64,000 bases of DNA from Calidifontibacillus erzurumensis (lineage in GTDB: Bacteria > Bacillota > Bacilli > Bacillales > Bacillaceae_J): the NCBI RefSeq assembly GCF_013303125.1, contig NZ_JABTTE010000003.1, positions 124,001 to 188,000 on the forward strand. The letters are read 5' to 3'. This document shows, piece by piece, positions 1-10,456 of this stretch. The position numbers and the translations under genes were made by a program. The notes under the pieces are model-generated. The model ran no database searches. It saw nothing but the letters and a program-made list of their open reading frames with translations, and was not told where the DNA came from. Position 1 is the first letter of the stretch. Each line of letters starts with the position of its first letter.

Positions 1-338
1 TTCTCCAAACTTCTAAGACCAAAATTTGTCATATCGGGTCCCTCATATTCATCGCTTTCGACCCAATTTTTAAACGCCCATTCGTTCCAAATATGGTTAT
101 TATGTTGTAGTAAATAACGAATATTCGTATCTCCTTTAATAAACCAAAGCAACTCGCTCGCAACTAGTCGAAAAGGTATCCGCTTTGTTGTTAACAATGG
201 AAAACCTTGTGATAAGTCGAATCGCATTTGATAACCAAAGATAGAAATAGTTCCAGTACCTGTACGGTCTTGTTTTTTTATCCCATTTTTTAAAATGTGC
301 CTGCACATTTCTAAGTATTCATTCTCAGGATGAACCAA
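1..338 (-). CDS. thyA: Thymidylate synthase, N-terminal part (gene runs off the window)
   Basis: Makes dTMP from dUMP with methylene-tetrahydrofolate. The visible ~112 N-terminal residues contain the dUMP phosphate-binding loop DRTGTGT, the segment [16 protein letters not shown] and the stretch NHIWNEWAF followed by DEYEGPDM. That last stretch belongs to the long Lactobacillus casei-type enzyme with the extra small-domain insertion, not the short E. coli type. The active-site Cys lies beyond the window. No ATG is available at the right place; I chose TTG at 338 because an AAAAGGGG ribosome site lies 11 nt upstream and the protein then begins [10 protein letters not shown], as in the family. 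It is divergent from xpt. Confidence 0.93.
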   Translation of the reverse strand, partial: MVHPENEYLEMCRHILKNGIKKQDRTGTGTISIFGYQMRFDLSQGFPLLTTKRIPFRLVASELLWFIKGDTNIRYLLQHNNHIWNEWAFKNWVESDEYEGPDMTNFGLRSLE

Positions 339-523
339 TTTTTATACAACCCCTTTTCGTAGTCATAAACAATCAATATAGTTTATATTATCACAAATCC
401 TAAAACGCTGTGACAGAACTAATTTTACTTCGTAAAAAATGGAAAAAACAATCAATTTACTTATTAATAACGAACATTCATAAAAAAAAATATAATTTTG
501 TTCGACTTTTTTTAATAAACCCC

Positions 524-552
524 TTTTCAATTATGTTTTTCTGCGCTATAAT
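524..552 (+). promoter_or_regulatory. Probable sigma-A promoter of xpt-pbuX
   Basis: A perfect -10 TATAAT at 547-552 lies 17 bp downstream of a weak -35 TTTTCA at 524-529. It would start transcription about 75 nt before the purine aptamer. Inferred from spacing only. Confidence 0.5.
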
Positions 553-633
553 CCAAAGTGCCTTTATTAAATTATGTTACGATAATAGATATTGAAAATA
601 TTTTTTGCTTTACTTTCAAAATTTCATAATGAA

Positions 634-704
634 ACTCGATATAATCGCTGGAATAAGGCCAGCAAGTTTCTACCGGGAAACCGTAAATTTTCCGACTATC
701 GAGT
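634..704 (+). ncRNA. Purine riboswitch aptamer, guanine class
   Basis: The sequence carries the conserved purine-aptamer core: P1 arms ACTCGAT (634-640) and ATCGAGT (698-704), then ATAATCG, AAGTTTCTACC, CCGTAAAT and CCGACTAT. The ligand-pairing base in GACTAT is C, which in this family specifies guanine, xanthine or hypoxanthine; adenine aptamers have U there. It sits in the leader of xpt-pbuX, the classic target, and is followed by a terminator hairpin. Confidence 0.95.
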
Positions 705-731
705 AAGCTTCGTTTGGATTTATATGTATGA

Positions 732-1493
<762 letters not shown>

Positions 1494-1533
1494 GCAAAAA
1501 ATTGCATATGTTTACTTGGTTGGAGGTTAAATT

Positions 1534-2850
1534 ATGAACAATCCTTTAAAAACATTTTCACTAGGTTTTCAACATGTATTAGCAATGTACGCTGGTGCTG
1601 TCATCGTACCCCTGATTGTCGGCGGCGCTTTGGGCCTAACGTTCGAACAATTAACTTACCTTGTATCTATTGATTTATTAGCCTGCGGAATTGCAACACT
1701 ATTACAAGTTTGGAAGAACCGCTTTTTTGGCATCGGCTTGCCAATAATGCTCGGTTGTACATTTACAGCAGTTGGACCAATGATTGCCATCGGAAGCCAA
1801 TTCGGAATATCTTCTATTTATGGAGCAATCATCGTATCAGGATTAATCGTCGTAGCCATTGCTAAATATTTTGGTAGTTTGCTTAAATTTTTCCCTCCGG
1901 TCGTCACAGGGTCTGTTGTTACGATTATCGGAATTACTCTTATCCCAACAGCAGTCAACAATATGGCGGGTGGTCAAGGTAATCCTAAATTTGGAGACCC
2001 TTCCTACTTGATGCTTTCATTTGGAGTTTTGGTCATTATTTTATTATTGAATAAATTTTTTACTGGTTTTGTCCGTTCGATTTCAATTTTATTAGGTATG
2101 ATTATCGGTACCATTGCTGCTTCTTTTATGGGTCTCGTCGATTTCTCTAAGGTAAATGAAGCATCATGGTTCCATATGGTACAACCTTTTTATTTCGGAA
2201 CACCAACATTTGAAATAACACCAATTTTAACGATGACTTTAGTAAATATAGTAAGTTTAATTGAGTCTACAGGCGTATATCTTGCATTAAGCAATATTTG
2301 CGGACAAAAATTAACCCAAGACGATTTAGCAAAAGGATATCGTGCCGAAGGATTGGCGATTTTTTTAGGCGGTGTATTTAATGCCCTTCCTTATACAGCT
2401 TATTCACAAAACGTTGGTCTTGTTCAATTATCTGGCGTTAAATCAAGAAATACAATTGTGATGGCTGGTATCATTTTAGTTGTACTAGGTTTGGTACCAA
2501 AAATTGCAGCAATCACAACGATTATTCCTGAACCAGTTCTTGGAGGAGCAATGGTTGCAATGTTTGGAATGGTCGTTGCTTATGGAATTAAAATGTTAAG
2601 CAATGTTAGTTTTGATACAAATGGCAATTTGCTAATTATCGCTTGCTCAATCGGCATGGGCTTAGGTGTGACGACAGTGCCTGAGTTATTTGGCCAACTA
2701 CATCCATCTGTACAAATTATTACTAGCAACGGAATTGTTGCTGGAAGTTTAACAGCTATTCTATTAAACATTATTTTTAATGTTATCCCAAGCGGAAAAG
2801 CTAGTGAGAAGAAAAAGATGCTTGGGTTGGAGCAAACAAAAGTCTCATAA
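1534..2850 (+). CDS. pbuX: Xanthine permease, NCS2 family
   Basis: A 438-residue integral membrane protein of the nucleobase-cation symporter 2 family, most likely importing xanthine for the adjacent xpt product. It shows many hydrophobic helices and family segments such as GLGLTFEQL-like loop 1, the conserved Q/E-containing segment SLIESTGVYLA, and NALPYTAYSQNVGL. The start is ATG after TTGGAGGTTAAATT. Location directly behind xpt under the same purine riboswitch supports xanthine rather than uracil as substrate. A hairpin terminator follows. Confidence 0.93.
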   Translation: MNNPLKTFSLGFQHVLAMYAGAVIVPLIVGGALGLTFEQLTYLVSIDLLACGIATLLQVWKNRFFGIGLPIMLGCTFTAVGPMIAIGSQFGISSIYGAIIVSGLIVVAIAKYFGSLLKFFPPVVTGSVVTIIGITLIPTAVNNMAGGQGNPKFGDPSYLMLSFGVLVIILLLNKFFTGFVRSISILLGMIIGTIAASFMGLVDFSKVNEASWFHMVQPFYFGTPTFEITPILTMTLVNIVSLIESTGVYLALSNICGQKLTQDDLAKGYRAEGLAIFLGGVFNALPYTAYSQNVGLVQLSGVKSRNTIVMAGIILVVLGLVPKIAAITTIIPEPVLGGAMVAMFGMVVAYGIKMLSNVSFDTNGNLLIIACSIGMGLGVTTVPELFGQLHPSVQIITSNGIVAGSLTAILLNIIFNVIPSGKASEKKKMLGLEQTKVS

Positions 2851-2883
2851 AGGAAAAATGATTGGCCAAAAATTACACCCCTT

Positions 2884-2916
2884 CCCTCCATCCACTTGAA
2901 ATGGAGGGTATTTTCT
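2884..2916 (+). terminator. Rho-independent terminator after pbuX
   Basis: CCCTCCAT (2884-2891) pairs with ATGGAGGG (2901-2908), followed by TATTTTCTT. Confidence 0.8.
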
Positions 2917-2982
2917 TGTAAAATACTATAGTTTTTTGATAGAGTAACTTTATGACAATTTTGAAGGTAGATGGAGGATTTT

Positions 2983-3630
2983 ATGGATTATCAGCAGTTT
3001 AAAGAAATCATTTTAGGTAGAAGGAGCATCCGAAAATATGAAGAAAGAGAAGTATCTAATGAAGATATTTTCGAATTAATCGATTGTGCAAGGTATGCTC
3101 CAAGTGATACAAATTCACAAACATGGGAATTTATTGTTATAAAAAATAAGGAAAAAATAAAAAAGATTGAAGAAATGACATGGGAAGCACTTCATGAAAA
3201 GGCAAAAGATGCAGAAGAACGCGGATTTGATAGACCTGCGAAAATGCTTGTGAAATCTTTTGGGCCTTATGCAACTGCTTTTTCAGATGCACCCGTACTC
3301 GTTATATGCTTGGCTACCCCTTATGAATCAAAATTCAGGGAAAAAGTGTTCGATCCAATTCAACTTGTTCCTGATGAAATATGGCGTGAAGAAGGGATTA
3401 AAAGCAGTTGTTTAGCTGTGCAAAATTTTATGCTCGCTGCACATGCCAAAGGATTGGGAACATGTCCAATGACTGGACCTGTGCTTCTTGCTGAAAAAAA
3501 ATTACGCGAATATTTACAAATAGAAAATGAAAAAACGATTAATATGGTTGTTGCTTTAGGATATCCGAAAGAAACACCAAAAAAATTGAGCCGAAAAGAA
3601 GTTTCAGAAATAACAAAGATCATAGAATAA
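2983..3630 (+). CDS. Nitroreductase-family FMN oxidoreductase
   Basis: A 215-residue flavoprotein of the nitroreductase family, which uses FMN and NAD(P)H to reduce nitro compounds, quinones or other acceptors; the natural substrate cannot be told. Seen are the N-terminal FMN phosphate motif RRSIRKYEE, the segment YAPSDTNSQTWEF, and the C-terminal GLGTCPMTGP and MVVALGYPKE motifs. An in-frame ATG at 2971 overlaps the ribosome site; the ATG at 2983, 4 nt after GGAGG, is the better start. It is a single gene between two terminators. Confidence 0.85.
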   Translation: MDYQQFKEIILGRRSIRKYEEREVSNEDIFELIDCARYAPSDTNSQTWEFIVIKNKEKIKKIEEMTWEALHEKAKDAEERGFDRPAKMLVKSFGPYATAFSDAPVLVICLATPYESKFREKVFDPIQLVPDEIWREEGIKSSCLAVQNFMLAAHAKGLGTCPMTGPVLLAEKKLREYLQIENEKTINMVVALGYPKETPKKLSRKEVSEITKIIE

Positions 3631-3651
3631 AAATAAATGCATTAAAGCGAA

Positions 3652-3692
3652 GAAGCTCACCTGAATCCAGGTGAGCTTCTCCATTATTTTTT
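3652..3692 (+). terminator. Terminator between the nitroreductase gene and ppaC, probably bidirectional
   Basis: A 12-bp perfect stem, GAAGCTCACCTG with CAGGTGAGCTTC, is followed by CCATTATTTTTT on the plus strand. The reverse strand also has a T-rich tail, so it can also end convergent ppaC. Confidence 0.85.
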
Positions 3693-3725
3693 ATCAAATA
3701 TATGTACTTTAGAAGTACTAAGTAA

Positions 3726-4655
3726 CTATTTTGTAAAGCTTTCAGTAAGTGGAGGTATAATTTGCTTTTTACGTGAAACGACACCTTTTAATGTTGCCAT
3801 ATTATTGTCTAATTTAACATTAAATGCTTTTTCAACATTTTCTGCAGCTTTTCCTAATGCAAGAGCAATTGAATCGCTATTTAAAATATCTGTAACAACA
3901 AGTACGAATAAATCTAAGTTTTTCTCATTAATAAATGCATTCATTGCTTCTTCTAGCTCTTGTTTTCTAGAAAGAATATCGTTTGGATCAATAGCATTTA
4001 CTTGAGCAACTTGAACTTTAGCAGTTCCCATCGGAAATTCTTTTGAGTCTAGAGAAATTAATTCAGCTGCTGTTTTATCACTTAAATCAGCACCTGCTTT
4101 TAACATAGCAAGTCCGTACTCTTCCGCACTAACTCCTGCAATTTCTGCTAATTCTTTTGCAGCCTGCACATCTTGTTCTGTGCAAGTAGGTGATTTAAAT
4201 AGAAGCGAGTCAGAAATAATCGCAGATAACATTAATCCAGCAATTTCTTTGTCAATAGCAATTCCATTTTCTTTATACATTTTATTTAAAATGGTTGCAG
4301 TACAACCGACTGGTTCAACACGAAAATATAGTGGGTCTTTTGTTTCAAAATTAGCGACACGATGATGGTCAATAACTTCAGCAATGCGCACTTCAGTAAT
4401 ATCATCTGCACTCTGTTGGCGTTCATTATGATCGACCAATATAACTGTATTTACCTCAGAGGATACTTTTTCTACTAAACGAGGAGCTTGAACACCGAAA
4501 TAGTCAAGTGCATATTGCGTTTCTTTATTCACTTGGCCTAAACGGATTGCTTCAGTGTTGAAGCCTAATTTCTTTTTTAAATCATTGTAAGCAATCGCTG
4601 AACAGATTGAATCTGTATCCGGATTTTTGTGTCCGAGAATTAATATCTTTTCCAT
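3726..4655 (-). CDS. ppaC: Manganese-dependent inorganic pyrophosphatase
   Basis: Cytosolic family II pyrophosphatase that hydrolyses PPi, pulling biosynthetic reactions forward. At 309 residues it matches the Bacillus enzyme. It has the DHH-type metal motifs GHKNPDTDS at residues 8-16, LVDHNE, and EVIDHHR, and the C-terminal DHHA2 region ending in [13 protein letters not shown]. The ATG at 4655 follows AAAGGAGAGAGTTT; upstream in-frame ATGs at 4676 and 4673 have no ribosome site. Confidence 0.95.
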   Translation of the reverse strand: MEKILILGHKNPDTDSICSAIAYNDLKKKLGFNTEAIRLGQVNKETQYALDYFGVQAPRLVEKVSSEVNTVILVDHNERQQSADDITEVRIAEVIDHHRVANFETKDPLYFRVEPVGCTATILNKMYKENGIAIDKEIAGLMLSAIISDSLLFKSPTCTEQDVQAAKELAEIAGVSAEEYGLAMLKAGADLSDKTAAELISLDSKEFPMGTAKVQVAQVNAIDPNDILSRKQELEEAMNAFINEKNLDLFVLVVTDILNSDSIALALGKAAENVEKAFNVKLDNNMATLKGVVSRKKQIIPPLTESFTK

Positions 4656-4735
4656 AAACTCTCTCCTTTTCATCAATGATCATAATAAATTCTGGTTGAC
4701 ATAACCCCATTTTCATACATAAGCTATTTTACTGT

Positions 4736-4776
4736 AAAAAAAAGAGCAAGAAAAGACAAAAATATTTGCTCTTTTT
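4736..4776 (-). terminator. Terminator of the chemoreceptor gene
   Basis: On the minus strand, AAAAGAGCAA pairs with TTGCTCTTTT and runs into a T tract; A-rich flanks on the other side make it possibly bidirectional. Confidence 0.75.
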
Positions 4777-6798
4777 TTAATTTTTGTTCATTGATTTATT
4801 GTATTGAAACCTCATAAGTATTTGATTTAGTTCTTCTGCCCTATTTGAAAGTGTATTCGCAGAAGCAGTAATTTCCTGCATATAAGCCAATTGTTCTTCT
4901 GTTGCTTGTGCTACTCTTTCTGCTGTTAAGGAATTATCTTTTGCTATTATTGCGAGATCTGTAATTGTTTTAGATACTTGAGTGACAGCAGCGGACATTT
5001 GCTCAATAATGGATGAAACTTCCTCGATTTGCGGAGCGATTTCTTCTGCGCTTTCCAAAATTTGCTTAAATTTTTGAATCGCTTCATTAGAAACTTGTAC
5101 ACCCATCTGAACGCTTTCAGTCACACGTGCCATAATCTGTACAGAGCTTTCGGTATCCTTTTGAATACCTTCAACAATCGCTAAAATTTCTTGCGCTGAT
5201 TGTTGAGATCTTTCAGCAAGTTGGCGTACCTCATTGGCAACAACAGCAAAACCTTTTCCATGTTCCCCTGCTCTTGCTGCTTCGATCGCTGCGTTTAAAG
5301 ACAATAAATTCGTTTGCTCAGCAATTCCTGTAATCACATCAAGAATTGAACTAACTTCTTTGGACCGCTCATAAAGTGATTTAATTTTATCATTAGATTC
5401 TTTTACAATTTCATGGATGAAATTCATTTGTTGAACCGTATTATAAACGGATTGTCCCCCAATTTTAGCAAAGCTAGATGTATTAGAAACTAACTCAGAA
5501 ACTTTTTTTGTGCTGTTAACGATACGGTAAACTCCTTGAGATACTTCTTCAAGAGCTTTGGCGTTATGATCGACTTCAACCGTTTGTTTTTCGGCGTTTC
5601 CTGCAACTTCTTGAATAGCTGCAACAACTTGTTCTGTAGCGGTATTCGTTTGGTCTGCATTTGCAGAAAGTTCTTCAGATAAGGCAGATACCTCTTCTGC
5701 TGTTTGGGCAGCAATTGCCATTAATTCCCTAGAATTAACAATCATATGATTAAAACTTTCTGCCAATTCACCTATTTCATCATTCGTTTTGACAGCCATA
5801 TTTTCTACTGTTAAATCACCTTTAGCAACTCTTTTCATTCCAATCGAAACCTTGAGAATCGGTTTTGTGATTTTATTAATAACATAATATGTGAGAATAA
5901 TTGTTATTAATGAGGTTAGTAATATGATGAAATATGTATATTTTTGAAGAGATTTCGAGTCTTTTAGAACTAAATTTTCTGGCATAGCTATACTAATTCC
6001 ATACCCAACCGTTTTGATCGGTGCATAGGCAATAAGAAAAGATTCATCAGACTGGGTAAAAGAAGCAATGCCTCGTTCTAACAAACTTTTTTCAAGAGTT
6101 GACTTGAATGATTGATCTAGGTTAGATTCCTTAATGGTCAATCCTACCGCTTCTTCTTCAGAAGTTACTTGCAAACGTTTTTCCGCATCAACTAATGTAA
6201 GAAAAGCAGATTTACTGATGTCCTCTTTTAAAAACGTATCAACTAGTACTTCAAAGTTTGCTGACCCTGCAAGTACACCAACAACTTCACCAGTAACCGA
6301 CCGAATTGGAGTCGCCACAACTACAATCCTATTTCCAGTCGCTTTTGAAATTAATACTTCCGAAAAAGAAGATTCACCTTTCAAACCAGCTTGAACATAA
6401 GATCGGTCACTATAATCTGACCCAATACTTTTTGAGTTTGTATGGGAAATTACTGTACCAGTCTTATCAACAACGAAGTTTGTTTCAAAGACATCAGATC
6501 GTTCATTAAGAACTGTTATTAATGGAAAAATACGGTTATTATCCATCGATTTTAAAATTTCTGTTTCAGCAACAATGGAAAGCTTGTCCATTTGCGTTTG
6601 AAACCATTCATCAACTGCTTGTGCTTTATTTGCAACAAGCATACTCATAGCCTCTTTTTCTTTTTCAATTAAAGTATTACTGCTAAAATAACCTAACATT
6701 AATGAAACAATTAAAAGAGGAATTAAAGATAAAAGCAAAAATAAGCTAATATACTTGGTGCGAATGCTTCTTAGATGAAATCGTTTCTTTTCTGTCAT
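4777..6798 (-). CDS. Methyl-accepting chemotaxis protein with extracellular dCache-type sensor
   Basis: A 673-residue transmembrane chemoreceptor of the Bacillus McpA/TlpA type. TM1 lies near residues 15-35, an extracellular dCache-like sensor spans about 40-275 (with [10 protein letters not shown]-like and VVATPIRS segments), TM2 is near 283-303, and HAMP follows ([18 protein letters not shown]). The cytoplasmic signalling hairpin has the near-invariant tip [19 protein letters not shown] followed by [16 protein letters not shown]. It should signal through CheW/CheA at the pole. The ligand is unknown. It is a single gene on its own terminator. AGGA 3-4 nt before the ATG is a weak start signal. 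Confidence 0.93.
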   Translation of the reverse strand: MTEKKRFHLRSIRTKYISLFLLLSLIPLLIVSLMLGYFSSNTLIEKEKEAMSMLVANKAQAVDEWFQTQMDKLSIVAETEILKSMDNNRIFPLITVLNERSDVFETNFVVDKTGTVISHTNSKSIGSDYSDRSYVQAGLKGESSFSEVLISKATGNRIVVVATPIRSVTGEVVGVLAGSANFEVLVDTFLKEDISKSAFLTLVDAEKRLQVTSEEEAVGLTIKESNLDQSFKSTLEKSLLERGIASFTQSDESFLIAYAPIKTVGYGISIAMPENLVLKDSKSLQKYTYFIILLTSLITIILTYYVINKITKPILKVSIGMKRVAKGDLTVENMAVKTNDEIGELAESFNHMIVNSRELMAIAAQTAEEVSALSEELSANADQTNTATEQVVAAIQEVAGNAEKQTVEVDHNAKALEEVSQGVYRIVNSTKKVSELVSNTSSFAKIGGQSVYNTVQQMNFIHEIVKESNDKIKSLYERSKEVSSILDVITGIAEQTNLLSLNAAIEAARAGEHGKGFAVVANEVRQLAERSQQSAQEILAIVEGIQKDTESSVQIMARVTESVQMGVQVSNEAIQKFKQILESAEEIAPQIEEVSSIIEQMSAAVTQVSKTITDLAIIAKDNSLTAERVAQATEEQLAYMQEITASANTLSNRAEELNQILMRFQYNKSMNKN

Positions 6799-7038
6799 CT
6801 TTCCTAAAAGTCCCCCACTTTATTAAATACCTAAATAAAAAGAAAAAATATATGAAAATATTTAATAAACTAAAGCAATATAATGGTATTACTTTTCTCA
6901 TAAAAATACAATAATAAAAGTGCCACCCTTAAAATCAGGACAAATCAATAGGTTTGGCCAAAAAGTCGTATTTTATCGAAGAGTTAGTTATTTTTCCATC
7001 TTTAACCCTGTCGATGAAACTCCTTTTGTTCATTGGTT

Positions 7039-7815
7039 TTAATAGTGTTTGTTATGAACCAAACGATTAAAAAATATTTTATTCGTAACGGAAAGAGATG
7101 TTGGCATACCGAAATAAAAACCTTGCCCAAATGTTATCCCAATTGACTTAGCTGTTTCGAGATCAATAAAAGTTTCGATCCCTTTTAACACTACTTTCAT
7201 TTCTTTTCCACAAAAATACAGCAACCTTTTTATTCTGTTTTGTTTTTCAATTGATTCTGATAACTCATGGGCAAGACTTTTATCTATTTTAATAATGTCT
7301 GGTTTTACCCAATTTATTTTTGATTGTGACAAAGGAAGTGAACCAACATCATCTAAAGCAATGCAATACCCGGCCTTTTTTAAAAAATGGACTGTTTCTT
7401 TGAACTTTAAAAGGTCATTGATCGGTTCTTTTTCACTAATTTCAATGACTACCCGTTCATGGACTGTAACTGGATTTTTATGAATAAATTCTAACAAAGA
7501 TGTGCATGATGAATGTGTGAGAGTTGATGGAAAAAGATTAATAAATAATAAATAGTCATTGCTTTTCATAGATTGGGAGAAAGTATTGATTGAATGTTGT
7601 GCTGATAGTAGATCTAACCAACATTTTTGATTTTTTTCTTCCGCGTTCCTAAATATTGTTACTGGGTCATGTTTATTTGACCGTAAGAAAGCTTCAAAAC
7701 CAAAAAAGTCTCCATCTTCTAAATGAATAATTGGTTGAAATACATGATAAAGATGTTCATCTGGTTGGATTACCAAGTTGGAAGTCAATCTTTTTTCCAA
7801 AAAGCGAATAGTCAT
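7039..7815 (-). CDS. EAL-domain protein with degenerate catalytic site, under c-di-GMP riboswitch
   Basis: A 258-residue stand-alone EAL domain without membrane segments. Metal and substrate positions are partly kept: E41 (motif EAF instead of EAL), N93, E125, D155-D156 (DDVG), K176 (IKID) and Q231. The AEGVE motif reads LKGIE, so the first Glu, the proposed general base in characterised EAL phosphodiesterases, is K211. It is therefore probably inactive or weakly active and may act as a c-di-GMP receptor; this is inference. A c-di-GMP-I riboswitch with terminator precedes it, so the nucleotide controls its synthesis. Confidence 0.85.
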   Translation of the reverse strand: MTIRFLEKRLTSNLVIQPDEHLYHVFQPIIHLEDGDFFGFEAFLRSNKHDPVTIFRNAEEKNQKCWLDLLSAQHSINTFSQSMKSNDYLLFINLFPSTLTHSSCTSLLEFIHKNPVTVHERVVIEISEKEPINDLLKFKETVHFLKKAGYCIALDDVGSLPLSQSKINWVKPDIIKIDKSLAHELSESIEKQNRIKRLLYFCGKEMKVVLKGIETFIDLETAKSIGITFGQGFYFGMPTSLSVTNKIFFNRLVHNKHY

Positions 7816-7875
7816 TTTTATTCACTCCATGTAAAATAGTGTTATTTCAACTTTTTTTAACAAAAAGCGACAATT

Positions 7876-7919
7876 TTTATAAAATAAAGACCACCCTAAT
7901 AGCAAAAAGGTGGTCTTAA
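7876..7919 (-). terminator. Riboswitch terminator upstream of the EAL gene
   Basis: On the minus strand AAGACCACC pairs with GGTGGTCTT around the loop TTTTTGCTATTAG, followed by TATTTTAT. It lies between the aptamer and the EAL start and is the expression platform. Confidence 0.85.
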
Positions 7920-7924
7920 AAACC

Positions 7925-8010
7925 ATCTTTCGGGAACCCGGCGACCGTAGTTTTTAACCTTAGGCCCGTAGCTTTGCGTCCCTACCTTTCGATAGGTTTG
8001 CCATTTCGAG
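7925..8010 (-). ncRNA. Cyclic di-GMP-I (GEMM-I) riboswitch 1
   Basis: Minus-strand sequence shows the class signature in order: GGCAAACC (8002-7995), a GAAA-capped hairpin, GGGACGCAAAGC, GGGCCTAA, then GGTCGCCGGGTTCCCG. The tetraloop, the GACGCAAAGC junction and the GGTCGCCGGGTTCCCG receptor hairpin are diagnostic of class I. It controls the degenerate EAL gene through the following terminator. Confidence 0.95.
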
Positions 8011-8137
8011 AATGTTCTTTATTCAATTATTTGCATTTTAATTCATTACAATAATACTAAAATTTAGAAATTTTGTCTATAAATCGACAAAATTCAACCT
8101 TAAATCTACAACCCGTCCATATTACAAATATTATAAA

Positions 8138-10291
8138 TTACATAAAAAACTTTTGAATGGATGTCGTTAAAAAAGAACAGGTAGTCAAAACACCGGAATT
8201 ACGAAGCTTCGATTGAAATTGATTAAGGATACTTGTTAGTATCGTTCTTTCATTTTCACTAATGATAAATTGAAGCCCATACTGTTGAATATTATCTTTT
8301 TCTTTCATCCAAACTAAAATGCCGTTCACCTCTACTTCTTGTCCTAAAATGACCGTTTTAATTTTTAATATCAAATCCTTTCTAGCTGGGAGTTTAATAT
8401 TTGATAGAAAACGAAGTCCTCCCGGGCCGATATCCTCAATTAAAATTTTTGTCATCCCAAGTTGGACAGATTTACCTGCAATGGAGGTAATCGTCATTTC
8501 ACCAATAAGGGGACGTTCGAGTGCAATTCGAAAAAATTTGCGGCGGTTTTGCACTGGTTTAACTGTTTTTTGTAATGCGGCTTCTGGTGAGCAAATGCCT
8601 TTCTTTAAAAGCAATTTAAATTCATCAGCAGGAATTGGTTTGCTAAAATAATAACCTTGGAGCTCGTTACAATGGAGATTACATAAATATGAGGCTTGTT
8701 CTTTTGTTTCAACCCCTTCAGCAACTACTTTCACATTTAATTTTTTCGCTAAATTAATAACGGCAGTTACAATTTCCGTATTTTCTAAATCATTAGGAAT
8801 CTCTTGAATGAATGATCTGTCAATTTTAACGGTATCTGGTCTTAACTTTTTTAAGTAGCTCAGTGAAGAATAGCCTGTCCCATAATCGTCAATTGCGATG
8901 CCAATGCCAAGCGACCTGAGCTGTTCAATTTTCGCAATCATTTCTGATTCATTTTTTAACCATGCAGTTTCTGTTATCTCCAACTCCAGCCATTGAGGAG
9001 AAAGACCCGTCGAAAATAGTACGTTTTCTACATGATTAACAAAATCTGGGTGCAATAATTGTATCGGTGATATATTGACAGAAACTTTGATTGGTGGAAA
9101 TCCTTCTTCTTGCCACTTTTTATTTTGCTTACAAGCCTCTAGTAATACTTGATTCCCAATTGTATGAATGAAACCAGTTTTTTCAGCTAATAGGATAAAT
9201 TCCATCGGTGATATCATTCCCCATTGCGGGTGCTTCCAACGGGCTAAAGCTTCGGCACCAATAATGGTATACGTTTCGCTCGAAACTTTTGGTTGATAAA
9301 CAACGACAATTTCATTTTCTTGGACCGCTTTCCGAAGATCATTTTGCAAAGTAAATTTTTTATAAGCTCCAACATTCATCGTTGGCGAAAAAATTTCAAT
9401 ATTATTCTTACCAATTTCCTTTGCCCGTGCTAAAGCCAAATCTGCATTTTGAATGAAAGTATAGACACTTTCTGCGCCGTATGGGTACAGACAAATGCCA
9501 GCAGTAGTTGTCAAAAAAATTTCATATCCATCAATGATAAACGGCCACTGAAATATGTTGATATATTGCTGACATATATCGTTAATTTCTTCCATATTAT
9601 TAATATTAGTAATAATTATCGCAAATTCATCTCCACTAATTCTGGCAACAAAGTCATCAAGCATTCTCGCTCGCGTTAAACGAATCGCTACATCTTTTAA
9701 CAATTTATCTCCAATTTTTGGACCGAGTGTATCATTGATAAATTTAAAATCATCTAAATTGAGGATCATTAGTGCTAATAAACTTTGGTTCATTTTTGCT
9801 TTATGTAGGTTTTTCTCCAGTTGCATTTCAAAAAGGAGTCGGTTAGGAATTCCAGTCAAATAATCACTATAAGCAATCCGTTCAATTTTATCTTTTTGGT
9901 GTTCAAGTTCTTTTTCCATCTTTTTTATTTCTGTTATATCTCGAATAATTGCAACATACCCAGCAATTTTGCCGCTAGAATCAAACCATGGCAAAGGAAA
10001 GACAGATGTATCCAAGAGCGAACCATCTTTCCTCTTCCTTTTTCCTTCCAACCCCATAATTGATTGACCATTCAAAACTTGCGCAAAGGCTTTTTCGAAT
10101 TTTTCTTTTTCGAAATCTGGAATAATTGGATAGGGCTTACCTATAACTTCGTTCAATTTCCATCCAAACATGTTTTCTGCTGCTTCATTCCAATGAATGA
10201 CATTCATATTTTTATCAAGAATGATAATAGGCAGTGGATTGTTTTGAATTAAGGATTCGTAATTTTGTTTTACTTGTTCCCAATCTGACAT
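8138..10291 (-). CDS. PAS-GGDEF-EAL-PilZ c-di-GMP turnover and binding protein
   Basis: A 717-residue cytosolic four-domain protein: PAS about 12-125, GGDEF about 135-305, EAL about 320-565, PilZ about 582-690. The cyclase motif is SGDEF (219-223) rather than GGDEF, and the inhibitory RxxD site reads MLDD, so cyclase activity is doubtful. The EAL domain keeps the full set: EAL at 347-349, VNIS, EITE, DDYG, KID and AEGVE. It is thus probably a phosphodiesterase. PilZ has RKFFR but the second motif reads DIGPGG, with Gly for the usual Ser. A c-di-GMP-I riboswitch and terminator precede it, giving a feedback loop. Confidence 0.93.
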   Translation of the reverse strand: MSDWEQVKQNYESLIQNNPLPIIILDKNMNVIHWNEAAENMFGWKLNEVIGKPYPIIPDFEKEKFEKAFAQVLNGQSIMGLEGKRKRKDGSLLDTSVFPLPWFDSSGKIAGYVAIIRDITEIKKMEKELEHQKDKIERIAYSDYLTGIPNRLLFEMQLEKNLHKAKMNQSLLALMILNLDDFKFINDTLGPKIGDKLLKDVAIRLTRARMLDDFVARISGDEFAIIITNINNMEEINDICQQYINIFQWPFIIDGYEIFLTTTAGICLYPYGAESVYTFIQNADLALARAKEIGKNNIEIFSPTMNVGAYKKFTLQNDLRKAVQENEIVVVYQPKVSSETYTIIGAEALARWKHPQWGMISPMEFILLAEKTGFIHTIGNQVLLEACKQNKKWQEEGFPPIKVSVNISPIQLLHPDFVNHVENVLFSTGLSPQWLELEITETAWLKNESEMIAKIEQLRSLGIGIAIDDYGTGYSSLSYLKKLRPDTVKIDRSFIQEIPNDLENTEIVTAVINLAKKLNVKVVAEGVETKEQASYLCNLHCNELQGYYFSKPIPADEFKLLLKKGICSPEAALQKTVKPVQNRRKFFRIALERPLIGEMTITSIAGKSVQLGMTKILIEDIGPGGLRFLSNIKLPARKDLILKIKTVILGQEVEVNGILVWMKEKDNIQQYGLQFIISENERTILTSILNQFQSKLRNSGVLTTCSFLTTSIQKFFM

Positions 10292-10321
10292 ATTATCAAA
10301 TCCCCTTTCTTATCATGAAAG

Positions 10322-10359
10322 AAAAAACCATTTCCCGAAATAAAAGGGAAATGGTTTTT
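10322..10359 (-). terminator. Riboswitch terminator upstream of the PAS-GGDEF-EAL-PilZ gene
   Basis: AAAACCATTTCCC pairs with GGGAAATGGTTTT, ending in a T run on the minus strand, 30 nt before the start codon and directly after the aptamer. Confidence 0.88.
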
Positions 10360-10364
10360 GCCCT

Positions 10365-10456
10365 TCATAAAATTTCGGTAACTGGCTGACATTCCAAAAG
10401 ATTGGAGAAGTCCCTATAGCTTTGCGTCACTGCGTTTCCACAGTTTTGCCTTTATC
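10365..10456 (-). ncRNA. Cyclic di-GMP-I (GEMM-I) riboswitch 2
   Basis: The minus strand reads AAAGGCAAAACTG (from 10453), a hairpin with a GAAA loop, CAGTGACGCAAAGC, TAGGGAC, then GTCAGCCAGTTACCGAA. These are the class I core elements. It differs from riboswitch 1 in most helix sequences, so it is not a recent copy. Confidence 0.93.

Noticed and set aside
410-595. 61-residue plus-strand frame in the xpt upstream region
   Set aside because: No ribosome site, AT-rich low-complexity product, and it overlaps the likely xpt promoter ahead of the purine riboswitch.
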